DNA of 64,000 bases. Origin: Craspedostauros australis. Lineage: Eukaryota > Bacillariophyta > Bacillariophyceae > Mastogloiales > Achnanthaceae. Numbering within the stretch: position 1 is the stretch's first letter; the number at the start of each line of letters is the position of its first letter. The stretch covers positions 992,001 to 1,056,000 of the forward strand of contig JAMXDE010000012.1 of NCBI GenBank assembly GCA_026770025.1, read 5' to 3'. Below the pieces are notes generated by a model that was not told the origin of the DNA, searched no databases, and worked only from the letters and a program-made list of their open reading frames with translations. This document shows, piece after piece, positions 31,932 through 43,154 of the stretch. Both the position numbers and the translations under genes were made by a program.

Positions 31932-33539
31932 ATGGACAGCTCCCCGCCTCCCAAGGCTCCATCTATCGCCCCGTCGGAGACCAACAGCGACAGCGAGGCC
32001 ACGCCAAGCGGAACGACCGGCACACCAGCAACCTTCGTCTTCCCACCATCAGTGTTGGGCAAGGATGAGAAACTCCCACCTGGTTTCGAGCGCTGTACTT
32101 ACAGGTTCACTGTGGCACAACCTCCAGCCAACGTTGGCGCTGGCTCAGACGCGCGGAATGGCGACGACGCCGATGCGATGGCCGACTCTGGGAAGCCTCG
32201 TGCTTCACCATCTGTCACCCATCAGCCTCCGGCAGAGCCATCGCCACTGAGCAACAGCAACAGCAGCAGGAGCAACAACAACAACAAGAAGAAGCGGGCG
32301 TACCGTCGCAAGAAGGCACCTGCACCTTCTTCCGCATCATCTGCGGTGGCGACAGCCAGTGATGGCAACCTGCCAACCTCCGCCAGCGATTCTGCCCCCA
32401 TCATCCGCAACCCCAGACGAAAATCATTCCCTCCCATGTACTACGATCTGAAGGGGAAGGTTGACTACTTCCCATGGCTGGTGAGCCCCCAGCCATGCGA
32501 CCGAATCCTCATCGACGTCATCGCTAGGGCTCCGAAAAAGCCTTGGATAGCTCCATACGGAGTTGCATGGAGTGAGATCTGCAACGCGGTGCATCATGAG
32601 AATTCGACGGTCTTCCCCACGGTCCCAACCGAGAAATCTCTCAAAGGGAGATTCCAACATCTCATGAAGTTCACAGCTCAGTTCAACCACTCCCATCCTC
32701 GCAGGAGCGGCATGGCTGAGAGTGTGAAATTGTGGCTCGACGAACTCACTGAAATTCAACAGGATCGTGAAGAGTACATGGTCGATGCCATCGCATCCTC
32801 CCGGAAAACTCTGGGGCGCAAGAGGATTTCCACAAGACAGGAGCAATGTATGCTTGGACGGCGCCCTCCTCGAGTGCAGTCACAAGCTGGGGTGGCAAGA
32901 ATGGCGCGGCGACAGAATGCGGCGGCGAGCAACAGTGACGACGCAACCTCAAGTTCGTCTTCTGTGGAGGTGGTAGCTTCCTCTGTGGAGGTGGTAGCTT
33001 CCCCAAAGCGGGGCCCAACCGCCCAGCAGCAGATTCAGCACACAGCCAGTCTCCTGGAGAAGCTGGACGAAACCCAACGTCAGTTTCAAGCATGGCTTGC
33101 CACAGCCACGCCTCCAAGCCATGCAAAACGCAGAGAAGATTCTCCGATTGCTGCATCGCTCGCCGCTTCTCCGACCCTTCCAACTGTGGGAGCAGCAGCT
33201 TCCACTGATGGCAACACCAACAACAACAACAACAACAACAACCTCCTCCAGCTTGTGTTGAATCAGCAGCAAATGATGCTCAACATGAACCGCCATCTGG
33301 AGGAGGATAGAAAGCGGACGCAGCAAGAGACCTCGGAGTTGCGCGAGTGCCAAATGAAGCTCTCGTCTGACGTCAGGTCTCTCGTCTTCGCCCTATCTGG
33401 AGCTCAACGCACCACCACCACCACCACCACCACCACCAACAGCAACAGCAACAACAACAACAACAATAACGACGACGACGACGACAACGACGAAGAGAAC
33501 GGCAGCAGCCGCAATGACGACGATGGTGCGGGAAAATGA
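31932..33539 (+). CDS. Myb/SANT-like (trihelix-type) DNA-binding protein of the Harbinger element
   Basis: 535-aa intronless protein. Residues about 169-276 form a Myb/SANT-like domain: YFPWLVSP...ILIDVIARAPKKPW, then GVAWSEICNAVH, then EKSLKGRFQHLMKF and SGMAESVKLWLDEL. In PIF/Harbinger transposons a protein of this type binds the element ends and partners the transposase; this role is inferred from its position inside element B. The flanks are low complexity: Ser/Thr/Pro-rich N-terminus, a basic NNNNKKKRAYRRKK stretch near residue 115, and C-terminal poly-Asn, poly-Thr and poly-Asp runs encoded by trinucleotide repeats. A perfect 21-bp tandem duplication (VEVVASS) lies near 32960-33000. Confidence 0.75.
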   Translation: MDSSPPPKAPSIAPSETNSDSEATPSGTTGTPATFVFPPSVLGKDEKLPPGFERCTYRFTVAQPPANVGAGSDARNGDDADAMADSGKPRASPSVTHQPPAEPSPLSNSNSSRSNNNNKKKRAYRRKKAPAPSSASSAVATASDGNLPTSASDSAPIIRNPRRKSFPPMYYDLKGKVDYFPWLVSPQPCDRILIDVIARAPKKPWIAPYGVAWSEICNAVHHENSTVFPTVPTEKSLKGRFQHLMKFTAQFNHSHPRRSGMAESVKLWLDELTEIQQDREEYMVDAIASSRKTLGRKRISTRQEQCMLGRRPPRVQSQAGVARMARRQNAAASNSDDATSSSSSVEVVASSVEVVASPKRGPTAQQQIQHTASLLEKLDETQRQFQAWLATATPPSHAKRREDSPIAASLAASPTLPTVGAAASTDGNTNNNNNNNNLLQLVLNQQQMMLNMNRHLEEDRKRTQQETSELRECQMKLSSDVRSLVFALSGAQRTTTTTTTTTNSNSNNNNNNNDDDDDNDEENGSSRNDDDGAGK

Positions 33540-33972
33540 TACTCACCCATCCTTTCCTCTCTGCATTTTCACATTCCATGCCTTCTTTCCCGCAACCCCT
33601 CACATTTCGCAACACATCAACCAACCCATTCGCCATGACATTCGTCGATCCAATTCGACGATCCATCCTTCAATGCGGGCATCCATCCATTCATTCCATC
33701 CATTCATTCCTCTCTCCGCGCAAGAGACACTCCACCATGGCATACCAATCAACGCCAAGTAGAGAAGCCGACGCGCTGAATCCCTTGTGCGCACAGCCGC
33801 ATGCTTCCTTCCGCGCCCACATGCATTCCATCAGAAAAAGCATTCCCAGCATTCGCCAATCGTACGCAGCACAGCACACACAACACAAGCTCTCACGCGC
33901 CACGAGTGCAACATAATGATTAGTCCAATACGTACTACATGTGTATGCACCTCATTAATTCTAACTGTTTGA
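33540..33972. other. Spacer between the two convergent transposon genes
   Basis: 433 bp inside element B between the two stop codons. C-rich with CATCCATCCATTCATTCC-type simple repeats near 33655-33715. No gene recognised. Confidence 0.4.
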
Positions 33973-35187
33973 TCATGGGATGAGGCCGATGTATTCTTCG
34001 AATGTCAGCTTGTGCGATTGGTACCGTGCAGACTGCTGATTGCCATTCATGGTACAATGGATGTTGGCGAGGAACGCAGCAACAAAATGAATGTGTGTGA
34101 GAGGATTGAGCAGTGTTTTGTTGGCGTTGCGAACGCTGACGAGGGGAACATTCTTCGTGATCTCCTTGAATGCCCACTCAACACAGATGCGTCCCGACGC
34201 CATGTCCTTGTTGCACTGCGCCTCGGAGGACCCTGGAACAGTGTGTTTGTATGCAGCGAATATGTATGGTGTAGTAGGATATGCTGGATCACCATAGAGA
34301 CGATATGGAGGATTGTTCTCATCCAATGGCATGAGAGTCTCCAGTCGCTGTTCGATTTTGCTTTGCTGGAACATGTACCCGTCACCGCGAGCACCCGCAA
34401 TTGGCCCAAAGTAGTGGATCATCAACCCATCTGGTGCAACGATGCCTTGATAGTGCAGCCCATGACCGCGTTTATAGCCAGAGTAGAGGTCCTCTTGATT
34501 CTCCGTGGGACGACAGGTTTCCCAGAACGTGCCGTCAACATAAGCGATCACATCATCCACCAAGCCGCGGGTGAGACGGTGATTGTTCTCCGCATAGTCA
34601 GGGAATCGAGTATGAAACAAACCGATGTCGCTCAGGTACGGCTTGCCAATGGCATAGAAGTAGGAGTAGAAAGTGGAGGCAATACTGGAAATGCGGCCGT
34701 TGTCCATGCTGAATCTCTGTTCCATGTCACGCAGCCGTCCGCGATGTGCCAGACGGAACAACATGACGAGCAATCCCATTTCGTATGATACCGTGTATCG
34801 ATTCTTCACTTGAATGCATGCAGGATCTGCCTCACCAGACACAGCCTGGAATTTGGGCCAGAGACGGTCAGCCAGACATTGAAGATCACACGCACGGAAA
34901 CGAAAGTGACGAACACTTTCACGGTCGTCCAGTTCCGCGATGGCAATATTCCTGTTGGTGAACATGGGAGGAAGTCCCAATGGAGTGAGGTAGAGTTGCT
35001 GCATCTGTAGCACATGACGGCCCAATGCGACGATGTTGCTATAGTGCTCAACCAGAATCACGACGCCTGCATGATCCAGACGTTGGAAGTCGATGTCTGC
35101 AAGTTGAGCAATGGCAGCATCAAATCGAGCGATGACTTCTTGCAATGCCTGCCGCTCGGGAACAGTACTCCAATTACGATTGACCAT
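33973..35187 (-). CDS. PIF/Harbinger DDE transposase (HARBI1-like nuclease)
   Basis: 404 aa from the ATG at 35187. A longer frame starts at 35295, but those 36 residues are hydrophobic and unlike the family. The DDE-superfamily endonuclease core is intact. Numbered on the 404-aa form, D218 is in VIAYVDGTFWE, D300 in YRLYGDPAYP and E337 in RICVEWAFKEI. The intervening YKRGHGLHYQGIVAPDGLMIHYFGP matches the conserved HARBI1/PIF strand region. A helical N-terminal segment may include a helix-turn-helix (GRLRDMEQRFSMDNGRISSI). No stop codons or frameshifts interrupt it. It lies convergent to the Myb-like gene within the same inverted ends. Confidence 0.92.
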   Translation of the reverse strand: MVNRNWSTVPERQALQEVIARFDAAIAQLADIDFQRLDHAGVVILVEHYSNIVALGRHVLQMQQLYLTPLGLPPMFTNRNIAIAELDDRESVRHFRFRACDLQCLADRLWPKFQAVSGEADPACIQVKNRYTVSYEMGLLVMLFRLAHRGRLRDMEQRFSMDNGRISSIASTFYSYFYAIGKPYLSDIGLFHTRFPDYAENNHRLTRGLVDDVIAYVDGTFWETCRPTENQEDLYSGYKRGHGLHYQGIVAPDGLMIHYFGPIAGARGDGYMFQQSKIEQRLETLMPLDENNPPYRLYGDPAYPTTPYIFAAYKHTVPGSSEAQCNKDMASGRICVEWAFKEITKNVPLVSVRNANKTLLNPLTHIHFVAAFLANIHCTMNGNQQSARYQSHKLTFEEYIGLIP

Positions 35188-35502
35188 GACAACGATGGTA
35201 AGTAGTGATCGAACGTGTAGAGGAGCTGTTTTTGCGAAGGTGTGATGAACACAGACGAATTGAAGGAGCAACGAGTATAGCATGACATGTAGCATGGAGA
35301 GAACGCATCATGCAACATCAAAAAAGGAACCGATGATGTGTTGTCACACCCATGGCCAAAATGTGACGCTCTTTGGGAGAAGTCGAAGCGAACATGTCTA
35401 AATTAGATACCCTAGAGATGGCGCGAACGGTTATTGACTCCACGTAATCCAAGCAGTATTCTGTCACGCAACAGTCCTGTGCAGTTTCCGCCACTCGAGC
35501 GT

Positions 35503-35522
35503 CCATGTCGCATGTGACATGG
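35503..35522. repeat. Short palindrome near the right end of element B
   Basis: CCATGTC, six bases, GACATGG. The same hairpin occurs near the right end of element A at 31334-31353, so it is a conserved subterminal feature of the family. Confidence 0.8.
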
Positions 35523-35818
35523 CCGTGGGGGCCTCTCGATGGAAATCCAAACAATGCGAGACCTCTCTAATGGGTGCTGATCCTTGTTTTTCATTCCTCA
35601 TCCATCTTCCACCCGAGACAGCAATGTGTTTGCGACCATACTATGTACCATACACACCAAACACACTATACCATACCATACACCCACATCTACGAAGGAC
35701 GCACAGATCGTGGCAGAACCAGGCGCTGGCGCAGGTGAACAAGGAGAAGGGCATTGAACCTGGCAGAACAATACGACGCATCGCGACGCAAGGCAACGCA
35801 GTGTGACGGTGTGAAACA

Positions 35819-38800
35819 ATGAAGCGGCGGAGAGCATGGCCGTTGTTCTCTGCATGTCCATCATCATGCTCGCTGCTGTGGACTTGGTTGCTATGCGGTG
35901 CTGTCATCACGATCTCGCGATCGTCCGTGGTCGGCGCAGTGGACACGACGAGTACACAAACGCATGCCACACCGGGTGTGAAGATGGCCAATGAGACTGC
36001 TGCAGCGGTGGATGCCCAAAAGAAGCTCAAAGATAGGATCGATGACATCACGAATCTCATCGAGTGGGTGAAAGGTTACAAGGGAGGCTACATTCATCCA
36101 TCCCTCGAGTTTCGCCAGGCAACTCCAACGCGCTTTCATGCTGGCGACGACATCGGGCTGGGCGTCTTTGCCAAAGAGCGCATCGAAATGGGGAAGCACT
36201 TGACGATAGTTCCCATCGAAACGATGATCACGGCGAACATGCGACAAGACTACGAAAATGAGGATGCGGAGTTGCCCTGCTCGATCATCCATCAAATTCT
36301 CAAAGAGTACAGGAAACGTGGACGCTCGCAGAAGAAGCCATTCATAGACTATCTCATGAATCTGGAAACGCCGAGCATACCGAGTTCATGGACCGACGGT
36401 GGCAAACTGTTGCTTCAGGAAATGATGTCCAGCACAGGCTTGACGCATCCAACGGAGGCCGTTGAGTGGATCGAGACGGAGTGGCTGGAAGGTTGCGAGG
36501 GCGAGGAAAGTACGGAAGCATTCCATGCTGTTGCGTTGAGCGTCGCTCACGGCACTGACTTCGCGCTCCCTCCAGTCATCGATCTATTCAATCATGCCAC
36601 GGGCGCCAAAGTGAATGCAATCGTGGCCGCCTTCGTGGGTCCGATGTATCACGTCACCACCACCCGGGTGATCAACGCAGGAGAGGAGATCTTTCTTTCC
36701 TACACGGACTGTTCGGTCTGCACGGAGGACTTCCGAACGCCAGGTAGGTTCACTTGCAAATCTTCACTGATCGCACTGCGGCTGGTTCCGCTATGACATT
36801 CTCGCCATTCTCGCCTTGCGCATCGTCACCTCACTCCGATTATACAACCACTCTCTCCGGCCACATCTATCCACTGTATCAAAACAACAATAACAACCGC
36901 CGAGTAGATATTTTCCGAGACTTTGGCTTCATCGAGGACTATCCTCAACACTGGCACTTCCCAGTACAAGCAGAACAACTTCACCATTTTGATTTTCGCA
37001 TTCATAATACCGCCGCATGCGATCCTGCGAGAGCGGAAGAAGACAATGAAACGGGGCCAGAATCGGATGGAATTGACGGCAGTAGATGTGAAGCACAGGC
37101 ATCAACCTTTCGTATCGAATGGATGGAAGGAAAGGCCACCATCGAGGCTCGAAATGCGCTCAAGGACCAGCTGGAAAGATTGGTGCAGTACCGCATCGAC
37201 CACCTCTCTGATGGTCCGGAGAGTTGGGCAAAAGCGAAGAGCCACGATACCAACATGCCTGCGCGCGAGTGGGAAACTGTCATTAGCTTCGTCGATGCCA
37301 TGATCCTTGCAGTAGGAAACGCGCTGTATGACACCGACAAGGAGATTCGAGGCAGCGAAGGAACCCTTGAAAATGGTGGTGTCGATGCGGTCCCAATTCA
37401 ACATTATGGATGCCTGTCGGATGTATCAGCGTGGTGTTTAAGGAACATGGATCTCACATCAGCCGGGGGTGGCCCTCATGCAGGTGGACGAGCACAAGAT
37501 ACCAATGACACACGGCAAGTGTCAGATCTCGACGCGGTGAATGCCATAGTGGAATGGGTCACCGCTTCCGACACCGGATTTTACAACCGAAAACAGGAGA
37601 TAAGGCAGAATACCACGCATGGATCTGGTCTCGGTGTCTACGCGTCAGAACACATCAGCCGTGGGGCGACGTTGGCCATCATCCCCGAGTCAAAGGTCAT
37701 ATCGGCAACCAGCCATCGACTCCATATCCCTGCCGAAGAGATCCGCGGGCGGGTGCTGCCTTGTGAAACAGTCCAGAAGCTCATCCATGAGATGAGGCTA
37801 GGAGACCAATCCTCATTTGCTCCATACGTGAATTATCTCAAGACTGTGGAGAAACCGAGCATTCCAAGCACCTGGTCCAAAGAAGCACGGGACCTTCTCC
37901 AAGAAGCTCTCGCAGGGAAGCAGATAGGCTCACGATTCTCGCCAAGGCATGCCGTGGACTTCTTCGAAAGGGCATGGGGGACTCATTGCCAAGGTGGGAG
38001 CACCGACGCAGAACACCACGCAGCTCTCATGGCGCTTACCAGAGCAGAAAACGAAAACCTGGTGCCTTTGTACGATTTCTACAACCACCACAATGACGCT
38101 GCACATCGCAACGTCGGGGTGAAGCTCGTTGATGGCGTTGGCTACGAAATCTTTGCGAAGCGGCCTATTCGCGCTGGCGAACAATTATTTGTCTCCTACT
38201 CCGACTCTCCGTCACTGGATTTACAGGGGTGGGATTCCTACGGAACTCCTGGTAAGTCACCGTCAGGATATTGTAGGCTGGCACAATCCCATGCGAATAT
38301 GCCACGACTCATAGCATGGCACGATGCTTCTATGTTGGATGCTCCGTTCTCGCTCGCTTTCCTCGTCAAGACATTCGTTTTATGCTGGGTGAACCTACGT
38401 CTCGCTCGTTATCGGTGCAGCAATCTCACCGCCGCCTCCTTCCGTCGATGCACTCAAACTCCGCCTTAATCAACCGAATTCAACGTGGACGATGGCAATG
38501 CTGTTGCCATCACGACGTTGCTTGTCACCGCCATCGCCTTCGATAACCACATCGGACAATTCAAACTTGCTCGCTCCATTCCTCTTGCTCGACCTTGGGC
38601 ATTTCTCCACACGCAGAATTGTTTCGTGATTATGGATTCATCGAGGACTTTCCACAAACCTGGGCCATCTACCTCGATGCTTCCTGGATTCACAAAATCG
38701 TGATCCAAATCGACAAGAACGAGAACAGTACGGGCACGGGCGATGGATACTCGATAACATTCGGAGAAGGGCTGTCGAAAATGGCAGAAAGCTCCACCTT

Positions 38801-41690
38801 CAGGGACTATCTGCTTCGTCTATCTCGGTTTCGGCTCGATGTCCTTGGCGCAGGGCGGGAATCATTCGCGTTGCTTCGTCAATCAGACGCTGTAATACCA
38901 CATCACGAGTGGGACACGCTGGTGCATTACGTGGAATCCGCAATCTTCGCGATGGGTCATGCGCTCAAGGCTCGCGAGGAGATGAGTCCAGCAGCTCCGA
39001 ACAAGTACGAAGATTTCTACGCCTGCGGGAACGTCCACGACGTCTCGTGCTTGTCGCGCAGGTTGTACCCATCGTTACGTGCGTTCATAGAGCTACCAGC
39101 CGAACGTGAGGACACGTGCGATTTGTCCGTCATCATGTCCTTGGGCGAATACACCCTCCTCGATGACATCCATACCGAGTATCAACACGTCACGTTCTAC
39201 CAGGATATTGAAGATGATGATGCATCATATGAAAAGGACAGCGACATTTGCATGCAGCTTGACAACATCATGCAGATCTGCGACAGCTACCGTCCGCACT
39301 ATCACGAATACGCCATCAACTACGCCGCCAGATATTTGAAGGAAGTCAAGCGCGTGGCTTTCATTGGCGGCGGAGACAACATGATCCTCCAAGAGTTCCT
39401 CAAATACCCCGATCTAGAGCTCGTTGTCGGATTGGAGCTCGACCAGACCGTTGTGCGCAATGCCTTCAAGTGGTTCCACACCGAACCCAGCTTCCACGAC
39501 GACCGCGTGGAATGGTGGTTCGGCGATGCCACCAAGTCATTGCTGCTCTTGCCCAAGGGGTACATAAACTCATTCGACCTGGTGATGGTCGACGTGTCCG
39601 AGACGGGGGCCAGCCTCACGGTGACAGACCATCTGGACATCTTGAATGCGATGGCGTTGCTGGTCAAGCCGGATGGTATCATGATCAAGAACGAACCGTA
39701 CTTCAGGCAGCTTTCGCGGACTTTCGACTACTCCGTGGACGTTCACTTTTACGACTGCCCGATGATCTGCGAGCAGTCCATGATCATGGGCAGCAACCAG
39801 ATTGATTTCTATCACACAGATGACTTGGTGGATCATGGCGTGGATAATCTGCTGCTTCCAGATCTGGAAGATTATCCGCATCAGTATTTGCTTTGGAGGG
39901 ATTACAAGGTGAACGATGCCATCAAGGACGGCGCGTGTGCAAAACTCGACCAGGCGATCGAAGACGAACATAAGAATGGCAAGACCCGGAGCGGAAAGAG
40001 CGAAGGGGTCGTCATGATCATCGAAGTTGAACAATGCGATCCAACCATCGAACAGCTGGAGGCCACGTTGATCACGACGCTGGAAGGACTCAAGTATACG
40101 CTTCAACCATCGAACAACGGATCTGCCAATAACTCGGAGTTTATCATCGTGATGGCAGAGGGGTACGTGGTGGCTCGGCCATGGGCCGAAGAGAAGTACG
40201 TGGCACTGGATATCCATTTGTGGGGACGTTTCGAACGCATGGATGCAACCCGCGCCGCGCTTGTCGAGGCGCTAGGTAACGGCAAGGGCAACAAGGAGAG
40301 ATCGGTATCTTCATTCCGCGTTGTCGTGTCTGGGATGTACGGTAATGGTTCATGGGAAGAGGACGTACGACAGATCGGTCCTGACTTGACGGCACACTCG
40401 CGCAATTGTGTCGATGACACTATTTCCGCACCTGGTGGAAGCGAGGAGATCAAGGACAACGCTGCCGGCCTTGATACCGTCAACATCTTGGGAGCCATTG
40501 CGGTGGAGGATGTCATCGAAGCAGGTTTGGTATCGATCACACAGTCCATGGTTTCACCTGACTCAGCCGTGGTCGTTTTTTGCGGCAAACGGGAGGACGG
40601 CGAATGCCAAGCGGCAACGGCGCTCCGTCACGATGGCCACGTCAAGCATGTTATCGTCTTGCATCTGTGCCAGTCGGTGCGGAAGGGAATGTTCGGCGAT
40701 GGCCTGGATTTGGAAGGGATGGATCAATGCCGCAAAACGCTGCAGCAACAACTTCTTTCGGAAAGGAAGCAGCTTGGATCGACAGTCATCGATGGTGTCG
40801 TGCTCGATAGCAGCGCGCCGTACGCCATGGCGCGCATCTTCGCGGGTCTTTGGGGCACTCGCCAGACCGGATTCCAACCAGAGACGATCCACCTGTTTAC
40901 CGCCGTGCTCCCAAACAACAAGGCAGATGAATGGAGGCGTAATGCCATCGTCGAAATCGCTCGTGGTATCGGCATCGACCCATTGACGCGCACGGAATTG
41001 CTCGTCCAGCGTAAGGGCGCGCGGCGCTATGATGCACGTTTGGAGTTCAGCGTTCTCGCCGTGGATTGTATCGATGCGTTCATGCGTGTTCGCAGGGTCG
41101 AGGACAAGCTTGTCGAAGTGTTCGGTGACCACTTGGAGGTCCGTCCATCCATCATCGAGGGTGGCGAATTGATGTTCAAGGAACTCCATCAACACAAGCC
41201 GGTCGCCTTCAAGCAGAGCGACTATGATCTCAGTTCTGGTATTCGGCAATTGAAAGAGCAACATCCAATTGGTCGCCAATCCATCATTCAGTTTGTACGT
41301 GCCACAGCGTCACACAGCGAAAGCACCGGTAGCAACGGCACCAATCGAAGCAGTCCGAATATTGAAAGCATCGTGTCTGAAGCAGCGGAAGAGGTGCAAT
41401 ACACACCGTCATCCACCACCACGCATAGCGGCATGGGCGATGGCGCAGTCGTGGTTTCACAATTCAAGCTAGGCCACATTGTTGCCGTGTGGGATGGACG
41501 TGATCACATCACGATCAATCTTTTCTCGATGTCTCAAGAGAAGCGCAAAGCGGATGATTTCGTTGAAGCGTTCATCGCTGCGACGGGCGGTACCTGGCAC
41601 AAGGAACTCCGTGACGACATGCCTCGAGGATATAACAAGGTCGTCAACTTTGCGGCAGACTTGAGCAGTGTGAAACTGCAGGGGTTATGA
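35819..41690 (+). CDS. SET-SET-spermidine synthase-like-AdoMetDC-like fusion protein
   Basis: Three exons, 35819-36743, 36908-38251 and 38617-41690, all at phase 1, giving about 1780 aa. Residues 1-40 resemble a signal peptide or anchor. SET-like domain 1 (about 85-305) has GLGVFAKERIEMGKHL, PPVIDLFNHATG and INAGEEIFLSYTD. SET-like domain 2 (about 520-755) has GLGVYASEHISRGATL, VPLYDFYNHHNDA and IRAGEQLFVSYSD. Both SETs resemble the SETD3/Rubisco-LSMT class. Exon 3 has a polyamine-synthase (PABS) fold at about 935-1160: LLDDIHTEYQHVTFYQD, VAFIGGGDN, VGLELD and FDLVMVDVSETG. An AdoMet-decarboxylase-like region follows (about 1220-1300, GVVMIIEVEQC...ALDIHLWGRFE). The introns fall at the same spot, RTP|DIFRDFGFIEDYP and GTP|ELFRDYGFIEDFP, indicating duplication of a SET-plus-tail module. 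Enzyme activity of each domain is not proven. Two or three separate genes is the alternative, but matching phases argue against it. Confidence 0.78.
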
Positions 41691-42113
41691 CCGTGGTGAC
41701 CACAGGCACACGAGACGCGTACTTGTCGAGCTAAAGTACAGATTTTAGAAGGCTTATAGTAATGATCAGCAGCTGCCATACCGAGAGCGAATGGTACGAG
41801 CGCGCAGCTTAGATGGACAGAGGGATGGTTGTGTCGCCTCCTGCAGTTCTCACCCGTTTCGTGTCTCCCCCTCTAGACTCCTTCCGCCAGTGTGAGTTGT
41901 TCGCGCCATTGTTAACGGGTTTTAACGGAACTCCTTGACAACTGCCAACGCGACGAGCGAAACAAGAAATGACACGAACAGCCAAAAGATCCGCGACACT
42001 TCATTGCATTTAGTCATTCCGTGAGCATCTAAACCCTTGGTGTCTGGCAATGTGCCAACAGCTCGTACTCGTAAAGAAGTCTAATCCGCGAGACACAAAC
42101 AGGAACGACAAAC
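41691..42113. other. Intergenic region upstream of the amidohydrolase
   Basis: 423 bp between same-strand genes; nothing recognised beyond a small TTAACGGGTTTTAACGG repeat near 41911-41930. Confidence 0.4.
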
Positions 42114-43154
42114 ATGGTCGCGCTTCCCAAGCATTTCATCGACGCACATCATCATTTCTTAGACACGCGCAACAACGCGTTCCAGACCTTCCTGAGCCAA
42201 TTGGTTCCCAGCGAAACGTACCTTCCGACCGATTACAACACAGATGTTGTCGTACCGTTGCAACAAGCCGGCGTCACATTGCTCTCCAGCGTTCACGTGG
42301 AGTGCCTTCCGGATGATCCCATTGCCGAAGTGAGGTGGTTGGAAGCCTCGGTGGACAATGTGGAAGGATCCACCGTTGAGGCCATCGTGGCATCGTGCGA
42401 TTTGACGCAGCCCACGATCGAGGACGATCTGCGCGCCCTCAAATCGACCAGTCCCAAGAAGGTCCGAGGCGTGAGATGGATCTTGGACTGCGTGGGTCCG
42501 TACGAGCCGAATTCGCCGACGCATCCCGCTACATTGCGGCATGATGGAATCGACTACTTGCGAGGCGGCACTGGCGGCAGCATCGTGCCGGAATTTGAAC
42601 GTGGATTCGCGGCATTGGCACAGCACGACCTGTCCTTCGATTTGCAATGCGCGCCAGCGCAGCTGGTGGCGGCTGCGGATCTCATTGCGAGAAACCCCGG
42701 CGTGCGCGTCGCTTTGGATCATTTGGGAAAGCCGAGGACTATCTTGGGTGCAGACGACAGCGTCGACAACATGAACGTGATGCCAGACGAAAAAGAAATG
42801 AAGGTATGGAGGACGGGCATGCAGGCGCTTGCGGCTCTGCCGAATGTCTATGTCAAGCTCTCGATGTTGGGATATGCCGTCCCGGGATGGGTGCGAACCG
42901 ACGAGCGGAAGCAAGTCATGAAATCTCTGATCTGCGAGATCGTTGATCTGTTTGGTCCACAAAGATGCATGGCGGCCACGAACTGGTGGAAGTCTGCAGC
43001 TATGTCGGATAGTGACGGCTTGAGCGATGCCGGTCCTGATCCTGTGCAGTTGTTGCAATCGATGGCAGACTTTTTGGAGGACTACTCGGAAGAAGACCGG
43101 GAATTCATCTTCTTCAAGACCGCGCAGATATTTTACAGAGTGGATGCACCATGA
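42114..43154 (+). CDS. Amidohydrolase-2 family metal-dependent hydrolase (lactonase-like)
   Basis: 346-aa intronless TIM-barrel protein of the amidohydrolase-related (Amidohydro_2) group. This group includes L-fuconolactonase and 2-pyrone-4,6-dicarboxylate lactonase. The metal-binding HxH is at the N-terminus (FIDAHHHF, His12 and His14). Later landmarks are VRGVRWILD, the strand LSFDLQCAPAQL, VALDHLGKP with the expected His, NVYVKLSMLGY and FGPQRCMAATNWW. The Asn in CMAATNWW stands where many relatives have SDFP-like sequence containing the last catalytic Asp, so full activity is uncertain. The ATG at 42114 directly precedes the conserved first strand. Substrate unknown. Confidence 0.87.
   Translation: MVALPKHFIDAHHHFLDTRNNAFQTFLSQLVPSETYLPTDYNTDVVVPLQQAGVTLLSSVHVECLPDDPIAEVRWLEASVDNVEGSTVEAIVASCDLTQPTIEDDLRALKSTSPKKVRGVRWILDCVGPYEPNSPTHPATLRHDGIDYLRGGTGGSIVPEFERGFAALAQHDLSFDLQCAPAQLVAAADLIARNPGVRVALDHLGKPRTILGADDSVDNMNVMPDEKEMKVWRTGMQALAALPNVYVKLSMLGYAVPGWVRTDERKQVMKSLICEIVDLFGPQRCMAATNWWKSAAMSDSDGLSDAGPDPVQLLQSMADFLEDYSEEDREFIFFKTAQIFYRVDAP

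Larger units (their letters stand above)
31404..35568. mobile_element. Two-gene PIF/Harbinger-type DNA transposon (element B), apparently complete
   Basis: 4165 bp. The left end begins AGAGAGGTCTCGCAT and the right end finishes ATGCGAGACCTCTCT, an exact 15-bp inverted match. AAT is present on both sides (31401-31403 and 35569-35571), a 3-bp duplication as expected for this superfamily, although TTA/TAA is the usual sequence. Inside are two convergent genes: a Myb/SANT-like DNA-binding protein (31932-33539, +) and a DDE transposase (35187-33973, -). This is the known two-protein requirement of PIF/Harbinger elements. Both frames are open, so the element may still be active or recently so. The left AAT also serves as the right flank of element A. 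Confidence 0.87.

Noticed and set aside
33187-33490. CAA/ACC trinucleotide runs as a CRISPR-like or separate repeat system
   Set aside because: These are simple codon repeats encoding poly-Asn and poly-Thr in the Myb-like protein; there are no repeat-spacer units anywhere in the window.
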